From: DASSKA01 sp035690905
Lineage (GTDB): Bacteria > Actinomycetota > Actinomycetes > Propionibacteriales > Nocardioidaceae
Direction: 5' to 3'
Assembly (NCBI GenBank): GCA_035690905.1
Contig: DASSKA010000133.1
Coordinates: 1 to 32,370 of the forward strand
Length of the DNA stretch: 32,370 nucleotides
Every line of letters begins with the position of its first letter. Position 1 is the stretch's first letter. The position numbers and the translations under genes were made by a program. Under the pieces are notes generated by a model, which ran no database searches, was not told the origin of the DNA, and worked only from the letters and a program-made list of their open reading frames with translations. Of this stretch, positions 13,689 to 22,050 are shown piece by piece.

Positions 13689-15089
13689 TCAGGCGAAGGT
13701 GCCGTCGGCCAGCCGGTAGTCCATCTGGTTGATGACGTAGACCACGTCGGAGTCCGGCCCCTGCACCACCTGCAGCGTCACGCTGGTGCCGACCAGGCCG
13801 GCCAGCTCCTGCGCGTTGGTCTCCACGAGGCCGTCCGCGTCGAAGTCGTCTGCCGCCTCGGCGACAATCTGGGTCTCCGGCCCGAGGTCGAGAGGTACGC
13901 CGCCGAGGCACCACCCGGTCTGGCAGGCCTGCAACGTGCCGGTGACCGCGACCAGCGACACCGTGGGCGACGGGCTCGGCGAAGGGCTCGGTGACGGCGA
14001 CGGGCTCGGCGAAGGAGAGGGCGACGGGGACGGCGACTTCGCCGGCTGCGTCGGTGCGGGGCTGGTGCCGCCCGACGGGCTCTTGGTCGCGGTCGAGCCG
14101 CCCGACACCGACGAGGACTGCTTGGTCGGCGTGGCCGAGGCCTGCACCACGTCGCCGCGGTGGTGGTGCCGGTGGTACGCCGGGCGCTTCTTGGTCTGGT
14201 GCTTGTGGTGAGCCTGGTGATGCTGCTTCGGCGGAGGCGGCATGATCCAGACGCCGGTCTGGTAGCCGCGCTGGAATGCCATCACCAGCGCCACGTAGTA
14301 GTGCGACTGGTTGTAGCTCCAGATCGCCAGCTTCGTCTGGGCCGGGTCGGCGAGGTTGAGCCCACCGGCACACAGGTACGCCGCGGCGGCCATCGCCGCG
14401 TCGTTGATGTCGTTGGGATTCATCAGCCCGTTGCCGTCACCGTCCCTGGCCCACGTCCGCCAGGTGCTGGGCAGGAACTGCATCGGCCCGACGGCCCGGT
14501 CCCAGACCGTGTCGTGGTCGAGCATCCCGTTGTCGGTGTCCGGGATCGCGGCCACCCGGCCCTGGCCGTTCAGCGGCACCCCCAAGATGGCGGGGTGCGA
14601 GATGCCCTGGGCGTCCAGCACCGCTCCGCCGTACTGCCCGTGGTCGGACTCCACCCGGCCGATCGCGGCCAGCAGCGTCCACGGGATGTGGCAGGCCGGG
14701 TCGACCGAGGCCATGGTGTCCGCGGCATGGTGGTAGGCGCGCGACGCGGCGTACGGGATGCCGGTGTCGGTGAGCAGGCTGGGCACCCAGACCCGGGTGC
14801 CCTTGGGGCCGGCGATCTCCTGGCCGCGCTTGTCGCCGGAGCGGTCGGCTCCGCCGCGCGAGGTGTCGGTTGTGGGCAGGTCGGTCAGCCACGGCAGCGC
14901 CCGGTCGGGTACGTCGACGGCCAGCTGCTCCTGCAGCAGACCCGGCGAGACGCGCGCACGGGGCCGGGCATGCCCGTCCGCGCTGGCGAGCTGCTGGACC
15001 ACCGGTGTGCCGGTGACGCAGAGCATCACGGCGACCGCCAGCTGCGTGCTCAACCGCGCGAGATGACGTGTGCCCAGCACTCGACCCAT
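13689..15089 (-). CDS. secreted lytic murein transglycosylase (MltB/SLT_2 type) with His-rich and Ser-Pro linkers
   Basis: The protein has 466 residues. ATG 15089 follows GGAGAG. A signal peptide (about 1-37) is followed by a transglycosylase domain (about 100-275). The putative catalytic Glu147 is in GRVESDHGQYGG, and AVGPMQFLPSTW and NDINDAAMAAAAYLC are typical of the MltB-like family. Then comes a stretch with about a dozen His residues (KQHHQAHHKH and YHRHHHRGD, about 286-312), a Ser/Thr-rich part and roughly 14 Ser-Pro pairs (about 350-378). A C-terminal domain of about 90 residues has two Cys. The enzyme would cleave peptidoglycan between MurNAc and GlcNAc outside the cell. The Ser-Pro linker probably spans the wall, and the His run could bind metal. 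Confidence 0.88.
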   Translation of the reverse strand: MGRVLGTRHLARLSTQLAVAVMLCVTGTPVVQQLASADGHARPRARVSPGLLQEQLAVDVPDRALPWLTDLPTTDTSRGGADRSGDKRGQEIAGPKGTRVWVPSLLTDTGIPYAASRAYHHAADTMASVDPACHIPWTLLAAIGRVESDHGQYGGAVLDAQGISHPAILGVPLNGQGRVAAIPDTDNGMLDHDTVWDRAVGPMQFLPSTWRTWARDGDGNGLMNPNDINDAAMAAAAYLCAGGLNLADPAQTKLAIWSYNQSHYYVALVMAFQRGYQTGVWIMPPPPKQHHQAHHKHQTKKRPAYHRHHHRGDVVQASATPTKQSSSVSGGSTATKSPSGGTSPAPTQPAKSPSPSPSPSPSPSPSPSPSPSPSPTVSLVAVTGTLQACQTGWCLGGVPLDLGPETQIVAEAADDFDADGLVETNAQELAGLVGTSVTLQVVQGPDSDVVYVINQMDYRLADGTFA

Positions 15090-15211
15090 GGCTCTCCCCG
15101 CTTTCCCCGTCGTCCGAGCCTAGGTAGCCTCCGTGCGCCGAGTTACCCCATCCGCGCACAAATGACTCGCGTGCACATGGAGACATGACCCAGGTGGGCC
15201 AAGGGCCGCGG

Positions 15212-16390
15212 CTACTGCCGGTCGGATCGGTCCAGGACGTGGAAGCCCATCCCGGCCCGTTGCAGCCGGCCGGTCAGCTTCTCGCCCATCGCCACCGCGG
15301 TGGTCAGCTGCCCGGCGAGGTCGGGGTTGTCGTCGAACGCGAGGCTGAGCGCGGACTCGCCGAGCATGGTCGCGGTCTCGCCGTAGCCGGGGTCGCCGCC
15401 GGTGACCTCGGTGACCACCCGGCAGCCGTCGGCCTCGCCCACGAACCGCACGCAGAACCAGGACCGGGCCCGCTTGGACTCCGACGGACCCTCGCCCTGC
15501 CGGATCCGGGACAGCACCGCGTCGCGGACCGGCGGCAGCTGCACCACGGCGGCCAGGCCGCCCAGTCCCGCCACGGTGGCCGCCATCGCCGGCAGCCGGC
15601 GCAGGGCGGCGTAGTGGGCATAGCCGAAGTCCGGACCATAGCGGTCGAGGGCGGCGGCGGACCGCTTCACGACCAGCGGGTCGATGGTCGGCAGCGGCAT
15701 CAGCCACAGGCCGGTGTCCGGGTCGCGGTGCGGCCGGGCGGCCACGGAGCGGATCCGGCGGCCGGCCGGGCGCGGCTCCCGGACCCGGCGCTCGGCGGCG
15801 GCCTGCCGCATCTGCCGGGCGCGGGACATCGCGGTGACCGCCGTGCTCAGCGTCCCGCCGGACAGCGCCCCCTGCGCGCGGACCATGCCGCGGACCTTGA
15901 TCGGCGCGTGCTCGGGCAGCTGCAGCACCGTGAACCGGGCACCGAGGTCGTGCGGCACCGAGTCGAAGCCGCAGGCGTGCACCAGCCGGGCACCGGAGTC
16001 CATCGCCTGCCGGTGGTAGCCGAGCCACATGCGGTCCACGAACTCCGGCTCCCCGGTCAGGTCGGCGTAGTCGGTGCCGGCTGCCGCGCAGGCGGCGACC
16101 AGCGGCTCGCCGTAGGTCAGGTAGGGGCCCACGGTGCTGACCACCACCCGGGCGCGCTGCGCGACCCGGTCCAGCGACGCCGGGTCGGTGACGTCGGCGT
16201 GCAGCAGCGGCAGGCCGGCCCCGCCCGTCAGCCGCCCGCGAACCTCCTCCAGGCGCTCCTGGCTCCGTCCGGCCAGCGCCCAGCGCGCACCGGGCGGCAT
16301 GTTTCGCGCGAGGTACTCCGCGACCAGCCGGCCGGTGAAGCCGGTGGCGCCGAAGAGCACGATGTCGAAGTCCCTGCTCGAACCTGCCAC
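15212..16390 (-). CDS. saccharopine dehydrogenase-like NAD(P)-binding protein (trans-acting enoyl reductase family)
   Basis: From GTG 16390, just after GGGAGGACC, the product has 392 residues. The N-terminal Rossmann fold is clear: FDIVLFGATGFTGRLVAEYL (dinucleotide-binding GATGFTG), then WALAGRS. VVVSTVGPYLTYGEPLVAAC and GTDYADLTGEP are hallmarks of the saccharopine-dehydrogenase NADP-binding group. HACGFDSVPHDLGA is typical of the mycobacterial trans-acting enoyl reductase branch. In mycobacteria such proteins reduce polyketide-lipid intermediates. No polyketide genes are nearby, so the substrate is open. It is divergent from the PCMT-like gene, 60 bp away. Confidence 0.85.
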   Translation of the reverse strand: MAGSSRDFDIVLFGATGFTGRLVAEYLARNMPPGARWALAGRSQERLEEVRGRLTGGAGLPLLHADVTDPASLDRVAQRARVVVSTVGPYLTYGEPLVAACAAAGTDYADLTGEPEFVDRMWLGYHRQAMDSGARLVHACGFDSVPHDLGARFTVLQLPEHAPIKVRGMVRAQGALSGGTLSTAVTAMSRARQMRQAAAERRVREPRPAGRRIRSVAARPHRDPDTGLWLMPLPTIDPLVVKRSAAALDRYGPDFGYAHYAALRRLPAMAATVAGLGGLAAVVQLPPVRDAVLSRIRQGEGPSESKRARSWFCVRFVGEADGCRVVTEVTGGDPGYGETATMLGESALSLAFDDNPDLAGQLTTAVAMGEKLTGRLQRAGMGFHVLDRSDRQ

Positions 16391-16438
16391 GGTCCTCCCT
16401 TCGTCCTCCCGACACGATATGGGGAGAACGGGCGGGCG

Positions 16439-16444
16439 TAGTCT
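16439..16444 (+). promoter_or_regulatory. -10 box of a leaderless start
   Basis: TAGTCT fits TANNNT and ends 6 nt before ATG 16451, with no ribosome-binding site in between. This spacing puts the transcription start at or next to the start codon. Confidence 0.5.
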
Positions 16445-16450
16445 CGGGGC

Positions 16451-17062
16451 ATGGCGGACCGGGACCGGCGCGCGGCCGGGTTCCAGGCGGTGGGCCGGGC
16501 CTTCGAAGCGGTGGACCGGGCCTTCGAAGCGGTCCACCGGGCGGACTTCCTGCCCCCCGGGCTGCGCGCCGCCGCAGGCGCCGACCAGGCGCTGAAGATC
16601 GGCTACGGCCAGACCAACAGCCAGCCCAGCACGGTCCGGGACATGCTCTACCTGCTCGAGGTGCGGCCCGGTGACCGGGTCCTCGACGTCGGCTGCGGGT
16701 CGGGGTGGACGACCGCCCTGCTCGGTGTACTGGTCGGGACGGCCGGCCGGGTCGACGGGGTGGAGATCATCCCGGAGCTCGTTGCGTGGGGCCGGCAGAA
16801 CCTGGCTGGCTACCCGCTGCCGTGGGCACACATCCAGCAGGCAGCCGAAGGCATGCTCGGGCTGCCGGACCGTGCGCCGTACGACCGGATCCTGGTGTCC
16901 GCGGAGTCACCGGACCTGCCCACCACACTGGTCGAACAGCTGGCCCAGGGCGGCCGGATGGTGGTGCCGGTGGCCGGCCGGATGCTCGTCGTACGACGTA
17001 CCGACTCACGCACCGAGGTCGAACGGCACGGCTACTACTCGTTCGTGCCGCTGGTCACCTAG
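16451..17062 (+). CDS. pcm: protein-L-isoaspartate O-methyltransferase-like protein
   Basis: The protein has 203 residues. KIGYGQTNSQPSTVRDMLYL (about 49-68) matches the PCMT signature that begins with GxGQTxSQP, and VLDVGCGSGWTTALLG (about 77-92) is the SAM-binding motif. The enzyme methylates isoaspartyl residues in aged proteins, allowing repair. The N-terminus is odd: the usual single AFxxVPRxxFLPP unit is preceded by extra copies, giving GFQAVGR-AFEAVDR-AFEAVHR-ADFLPPG. An 18-nt block is identical at 16495-16512 and 16516-16533. The gene ends by overlapping the convergent membrane-protein gene by 8 bp. A related methyltransferase with another substrate is possible, since actinobacteria carry several PCMT paralogues. 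Confidence 0.8.
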   Translation: MADRDRRAAGFQAVGRAFEAVDRAFEAVHRADFLPPGLRAAAGADQALKIGYGQTNSQPSTVRDMLYLLEVRPGDRVLDVGCGSGWTTALLGVLVGTAGRVDGVEIIPELVAWGRQNLAGYPLPWAHIQQAAEGMLGLPDRAPYDRILVSAESPDLPTTLVEQLAQGGRMVVPVAGRMLVVRRTDSRTEVERHGYYSFVPLVT

Positions 17063-17738
17063 CCCCGGCCCTCATCCGCCCCCGCGCAGAACCAGCTGCC
17101 CGCTCCGCGTGCTCCCGGCCCTGCCGCGGCGACGTGGCGGCCACCGCGATGCCGGTGAACGCCACCGCCAGCGTCATCAGCTGCACCACCTGGACCGCCT
17201 TCCCGAAGTGCCCGGACACCGGCACGAGGGCCACGAACGCAAACATCAGCAGCGGGACCCAGAGCGGGGTGACCCGGGCGCGCAGCAGGCCGAACGCGAT
17301 CAGCAGCAGCCCGAGCATGAAGCCCACCAGCCACGAGTAGAGCAGCACGCTGAGCCAGCCGCCGGTGACCGCCGCGTCGAGCTGCCGGCCGTCGAGGGCG
17401 TGGTGGCGGACCAGCGCGTGGAAGAAGGTCATCAGCATGCTGTAGCCGCAGGTGCCGATCGTGCCCACCAGGAACACCGCCGTCCCGGCCAGCCCGAGCC
17501 AGCGGCCGCGGGGCCGGTCGAACAGGGTCACCACCGTGGGCAGCCCCAAGGTGAGCGCCACGGAGGAGATGAAGAACAGCACCGCCATCGCCATCCACCG
17601 GTCGCCGTGGTTGGCGACGACCCGCAGGGTGTCCGCGGCGTCCGCGCCGCTCTGCGGCCCGAGCACACTGCCGAGGACGAGGGCCATCACTCCCGTGACC
17701 AGCGACGACGCCGACCAGGGGACCCATTGCGAGCGCAT
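17055..17738 (-). CDS. integral membrane protein, unknown function
   Basis: The protein has 227 residues with about six predicted membrane segments: 10-27, 47-73, 79-106, 127-153, 160-178 and 184-203. It has short loops and a positively charged tail (about 205-227, rich in Arg). I recognise no enzymatic or transport motif. The 3' end overlaps the convergent PCMT-like gene by 8 bp. The 34-bp gap upstream separates it from the HAD gene stop on the same strand, so the two may be co-transcribed, with this gene second. Confidence 0.7.
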   Translation of the reverse strand: MRSQWVPWSASSLVTGVMALVLGSVLGPQSGADAADTLRVVANHGDRWMAMAVLFFISSVALTLGLPTVVTLFDRPRGRWLGLAGTAVFLVGTIGTCGYSMLMTFFHALVRHHALDGRQLDAAVTGGWLSVLLYSWLVGFMLGLLLIAFGLLRARVTPLWVPLLMFAFVALVPVSGHFGKAVQVVQLMTLAVAFTGIAVAATSPRQGREHAERAAGSARGRMRAGAR

Positions 17739-17772
17739 TGGAGCATGGTACGGCGCACCCCCGGGATCGGCA

Positions 17773-18600
17773 TCAGATCGCGAAGTCCACCACCCTTTCC
17801 GGGCCGATGTCGTCCCACTCGTCGACGAGCTCGACCAGGTCGGCGATCGACCCGACCACCCGGGTCGGCCGGTACGGGAACCGCTCCACCTCGTCGGCGC
17901 GGGTGGACCCGGTGAGCACCAGGATGGTGCGCAGCCCGGCCTCCAGGCCGGCCACCACGTCGGTGTCCATCCGGTCCCCCACCATCACCGTGGTCTCGGA
18001 GTGCGCGTCGATCCGGTTCAGTGCCGAGCGCATCATCAGCGGGTTCGGCTTGCCCACGAAGTACGGCTCCACCTGGGTCGCCCGGGTGATCAGCGCCGCC
18101 ACCGAGCCGGTGGCCGGCAGCGGGCCGTGCACGCTCGGCCCGGTCGGGTCCGGGTTGGTGGCGATGAACCGGGCGCCGTCCTCGATCAACCGGATCGCGG
18201 TGGTGATCGCCTCGAACGAGTAGGTCCGGGTCTCGCCGAGCACCACGTAGTCCGGGGACCGCTCGGAGAGCACGTAGCCGATCTCGTGCATCGCGGTGGT
18301 CAGCCCCGCCTCGCCGATCACGTACGCCGTTCCGCCCGGACGCTGCCCGTCCAGGAACTGCGCGGTCGCCAGCGCACTGGTCCAGATCGCGCCCTCGGGC
18401 ACGTCGATGCCGATCCGGTGCAGCCTGGCCTTGAGGTCTCGCGGGGTGTAGATCGAGTTGTTGGTCAGCAGCAGGAACGGCCGGCCGCGGTCTTGGAGCC
18501 GCTTGACGAAGTCGGCCGCGCCGGGGATCACGTCGTCCTCGTGCACGAGCACGCCGTCCATGTCGGACAGCCAGGTGCGCACCGGCCGCGGTGAGCTCAT
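17773..18600 (-). CDS. HAD superfamily phosphatase, NagD-like (HAD-IIA)
   Basis: From ATG 18600 the product has 275 residues. HAD motifs are present: the nucleophile motif SDMDGVLV (Asp13 and Asp15), LLTNNS (motif II, about residue 45), GKPNPLMM with the conserved Lys (motif III, about 184) and MVGDRMDTDVVAG (motif IV, about 207). The large C2a cap between motifs II and III and the overall length match NagD/AraL-type phosphatases, which act on nucleotides or sugar phosphates. It is divergent from the sirtuin gene, with 32 bp between the start codons. Confidence 0.87.
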   Translation of the reverse strand: MSSPRPVRTWLSDMDGVLVHEDDVIPGAADFVKRLQDRGRPFLLLTNNSIYTPRDLKARLHRIGIDVPEGAIWTSALATAQFLDGQRPGGTAYVIGEAGLTTAMHEIGYVLSERSPDYVVLGETRTYSFEAITTAIRLIEDGARFIATNPDPTGPSVHGPLPATGSVAALITRATQVEPYFVGKPNPLMMRSALNRIDAHSETTVMVGDRMDTDVVAGLEAGLRTILVLTGSTRADEVERFPYRPTRVVGSIADLVELVDEWDDIGPERVVDFAI

Positions 18601-18619
18601 GGGCCCATGGTGACAGACG

Positions 18620-18625
18620 TAGCCT
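18620..18625 (+). promoter_or_regulatory. -10 box of a leaderless start
   Basis: TAGCCT fits TANNNT and lies 7 nt before GTG 18633, with no ribosome-binding site. This supports the GTG as the first codon of a leaderless sirtuin transcript. Confidence 0.5.
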
Positions 18626-18632
18626 GGGGGCC

Positions 18633-19601
18633 GTGGACCGTCCCGTCGCGCTCGCTCCTCCGTCGTACGACGTGAGCACGGTCCTCGACCTGCTGCGGGG
18701 CCGGCCGCTCGTCGCGCTGAGCGGGGCCGGGCTGAGCACCGACTCCGGGATTCCCGACTACCGCGGGCCCGGCTCCCCGGCCCGGACCCCGATGACCTAC
18801 CAGGAGTTCGTGTCCGGACCGGCGGCACGGCAGAGGTACTGGGCGCGTTCGCACGTGGGCTGGACTCGGATGGCCCGCGCGCTGCCGAACCCGGGCCACC
18901 ACGCCCTGGCCCGGCTGGAGGCGGCCGGCAGGCTGCGGATGCTGATCACCCAGAACGTCGATGGGCTGCACGAGGCGGCGGGGTCGGCCCGGATGTACGC
19001 GCTGCACGGGCGGATCGCGGAGGTGGTCTGCCTGTCCTGCGGGCAGGTCAGCAGCCGCGAGTCGCTGCACGAGCGGCTCTCCGACCTCAACCCCGGCTTC
19101 GCCGACGCGCACCGCGACGCCGTGATGCGCCCCGACGGCGACGTGGAGCTGGGCAGCACGGACGGGTTCCTGGTCCCCGGCTGCGTGTTCTGCGACGGGG
19201 TGCTCAAGCCGCACGTGGTGTTCTTCGGGGAGAACGTGCCCAAGCCGCGGGTGCTGGGCTGCTACGAGGCGGTGTCGGAGGTCGCCACCCTCGGCGGTGC
19301 GCTGCTCGTGGTGGGCTCCTCGCTGACCGTGATGTCCGGGCTCCGGTTCGTCCGGCACGCGCACAAGCTCGGGATGCCGATCGTGATCGTGAACCGCGGC
19401 GTGACCCGCGGCGACCCGCTCGCGTCGTACAAGCTCGACGTCGGCACCACCCCCTTCCTCACCGAGCTGCTGGCGGCCGGCCCGGGCCCGGTCAAAGGGG
19501 GTCAGGAGATGTCCCGGCGCACCGAGAGCCCGATGCCCAGGGCAGCCAGCACCAGCGCGTACCCGAGCAGCACCAGCCCGCCGGCCCACCAGGAGAGGTA
19601 G
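18633..19601 (+). CDS. NAD-dependent protein deacylase, SIR2 family (class II-like)
   Basis: About 322 residues. Sirtuin motifs appear in order: VALSGAGLSTDSGIPDYRG (NAD binding, about 27-45), TQNVDGLHEAAGS (about 107-119), YALHG with the catalytic His, the zinc-binding pairs CLSC and CVFC, VVFFGENVP and VGSSLTV. The STxSGIPDYR and QNVDGLH forms fit class II (SIRT4-like) enzymes. These remove acetyl or other acyl groups from lysines using NAD. The last ~40 residues, after LTELLAAGP, do not look like part of the fold. They are Ser/Pro/Arg-rich and are read antisense to the end of the ABC permease gene, overlapping it by 100 bp. The original stop codon may therefore have been lost. Confidence 0.88.
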   Translation: MDRPVALAPPSYDVSTVLDLLRGRPLVALSGAGLSTDSGIPDYRGPGSPARTPMTYQEFVSGPAARQRYWARSHVGWTRMARALPNPGHHALARLEAAGRLRMLITQNVDGLHEAAGSARMYALHGRIAEVVCLSCGQVSSRESLHERLSDLNPGFADAHRDAVMRPDGDVELGSTDGFLVPGCVFCDGVLKPHVVFFGENVPKPRVLGCYEAVSEVATLGGALLVVGSSLTVMSGLRFVRHAHKLGMPIVIVNRGVTRGDPLASYKLDVGTTPFLTELLAAGPGPVKGGQEMSRRTESPMPRAASTSAYPSSTSPPAHQER

Positions 19602-20286
19602 TCCACGATCGCGGTGCCGGGCGCCATCAGCGCCGAGGAGGCGTTGGTGGGCAGCCACTTCGCGACCGAGTCGAGGTGCGCCGCCGACAGCCCGAGGGTC
19701 AGCAGCGGCTGCAGCAGGAAGATCACGAAGACACCGATCAGCACCGCCGCCACCTGGTTGCGGATCAGGGTCCCGATGCCGATGCCGAGGACGGTCCACA
19801 GCCCGACCGCCACCACGGCGAGCACGATCGAGGGCCACAGCCGGTCCGCGCCGTACCCCAGCCCGTGTCCGCGCACCACGATCACCACGCCGCCGACGAC
19901 CAGCGCGGTCACCATGGCCAGCACGCCGTAGCCGAGCCCGACCAGCAGGTGCGCGACCAGCTTGGCGCCGACCACCCGGCTGCGCCGCGGCGAGGCCAGG
20001 AAGGTCGCGGTGATGGTCTGGTAGCGGTACTCCCCGGTCATCCCTGTGATGCCCAGGATCATCGCCAGGATGTAGCTGCCGGTGAACAGCGCCTCCGCGT
20101 ACACGCTACGGATCCCAGCAGCCGTGCCCAGCCCGGCGGTGGCCGGCTGCGCCGTGCTCAGCGTGACACCGGCGAAGCCCGCGGTCACCCCGGACTGCAC
20201 CGCGGTGTAGACGACCGCACCCAGCAGCAGCCCCCACCACAGCCGGGTTGAACCGATCTTGCGCAGCTCGGAGCGGACCAGCCCAC

Positions 20287-20290
<4 letters not shown>
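19502..20290 (-). CDS. ABC transporter permease (ABC-2 type)
   Basis: The protein has 262 residues. MSGLVRSELRKIGSTRLWWG at the N-terminus is the usual cytoplasmic start of actinobacterial ABC-2 permeases. Six predicted membrane segments follow, and GITGMTGEYRYQTITATFLA plus RRSRVVGAKLVAHLLVGL lie in the typical E-(Y/F)R-x-x-T loop between segments 2 and 3. The start overlaps the ATPase gene stop as ATGA, so the two subunits are coupled. The substrate is unknown; many such pairs export antibiotics or lipids. Confidence 0.85.
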
Positions 20291-21192
<902 letters not shown>

Positions 21193-21214
21193 GGGTCCAT
21201 CCAAGCATCGTGAG

Positions 21215-21292
21215 GACCCCTCTGCAGCCGAGTTGTCAGGCGGGTGACCGGCTATGACCGGTCACCCGCCTGACAAGTCGGCCAGAGGGGTC
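21215..21292 (-). terminator. long hairpin after ideR (probable terminator)
   Basis: The inner stem is a perfect 19-bp inverted repeat, TTGTCAGGCGGGTGACCGG at 21233-21251 against 21258-21276, with a 6-nt loop CTATGA. Outside it, GACCCCTCTG (21215-21224) pairs with CAGAGGGGTC (21283-21292) through a bulged middle section, so the two arms together span 78 nt. It starts 16 nt beyond the ideR stop and 23 nt before the ABC ATPase start. It has no U tract. It may stop ideR transcripts, or it may affect transcription of the ABC operon. Confidence 0.7.
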
Positions 21293-21307
21293 GGCCAGAG
21301 GAGCCGG

Positions 21308-21994
21308 TCAGAGGCGGCGGACGAACATGTGGGCGGCGAGGTCGGCGTCGATCTCGGCGGTCTCCCCGCCGCTGGCGACCAGCACGCCGGCCGGCGCCGA
21401 GGCGACCGAGACCACCTTGTCCGGCAGCGCGCCGACCCGGCGCAGCGCGGCCATCAGCGACTCGTCCTTCTGCATCTCCTCGCCGATCCGGCGCACCAGC
21501 ACCCGGACCTCGGTCGAGGAGGCCACCGCGTCGAGTGGCTCGACGTCGGACATGAAGTCCTCCTCGTCGGCGTCCTCGCCGAGCTCCTGCAGGCCGGGGA
21601 TCGGGTTGCCGTACGGCGACTCGGTCGGGTGGTCGAGCAGCTCGAGCAGCCGCCGCTCCACCGCCTCGGACATCACGTGCTCCCAGCGGCACGCCTCGGC
21701 GTGCACCGACTCCCAGTCCAGGCCGATCACGTCGGTGAGCAGCCGCTCGGCGAGCCGGTGCTTGCGCATCACCCGCACCGCAAGCTGCATGCCGTCGTCG
21801 GTGAGCTCAAGGTGCCGGTCGCCCTCGACGGTGAGCAGCCCGTCGCGCTCCATCCGCGCCACCGTCTGGCTGACCGTCGGCCCGCTCTGGTGCAGCCGCT
21901 CCGCGATCCGGGCGCGCAGCGGCACGATGCCCTCCTCGACCAGCTCGTAGATGGTCCGCAGGTACATCTCCGTGGTGTCGATCAGGTCGCTCAC
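21308..21994 (-). CDS. ideR: iron-dependent repressor, DtxR/IdeR family
   Basis: From GTG 21994 the protein has 228 residues. It opens SDLIDTTEMYLRTIYELVEE, and numbering from this start places the known metal ligands at the DtxR/IdeR positions: Met10, His79, Glu83, His98, Cys102, Glu105 and His106 (ACRWEHVMSE). The winged-helix DNA-binding part includes LRARIAERLHQSGPTVSQTV. The C-terminal third fits the SH3-like domain. IdeR represses iron uptake genes when loaded with Fe(II). Position and sequence favour IdeR over the manganese regulator of the same family. It is divergent from the photolyase gene. Confidence 0.92.
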   Translation of the reverse strand: MSDLIDTTEMYLRTIYELVEEGIVPLRARIAERLHQSGPTVSQTVARMERDGLLTVEGDRHLELTDDGMQLAVRVMRKHRLAERLLTDVIGLDWESVHAEACRWEHVMSEAVERRLLELLDHPTESPYGNPIPGLQELGEDADEEDFMSDVEPLDAVASSTEVRVLVRRIGEEMQKDESLMAALRRVGALPDKVVSVASAPAGVLVASGGETAEIDADLAAHMFVRRL

Positions 21995-22050
21995 GCCCTC
22001 ATTGTGGCGCATCGGGAAAGGCGCCCCTGCCGCGTGGCAGAGTGGCTCCG

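Noticed and set aside
13979..14040. CRISPR-like short repeats
   Set aside because: The repetition encodes Ser-Pro pairs of the transglycosylase linker, has no spacers, and no CRISPR array occurs elsewhere in the window.
15090..15211. c-di-AMP (ydaO) riboswitch before the transglycosylase gene
   Set aside because: Such riboswitches control wall hydrolases in actinobacteria, but the conserved core is absent and the leader is too short.
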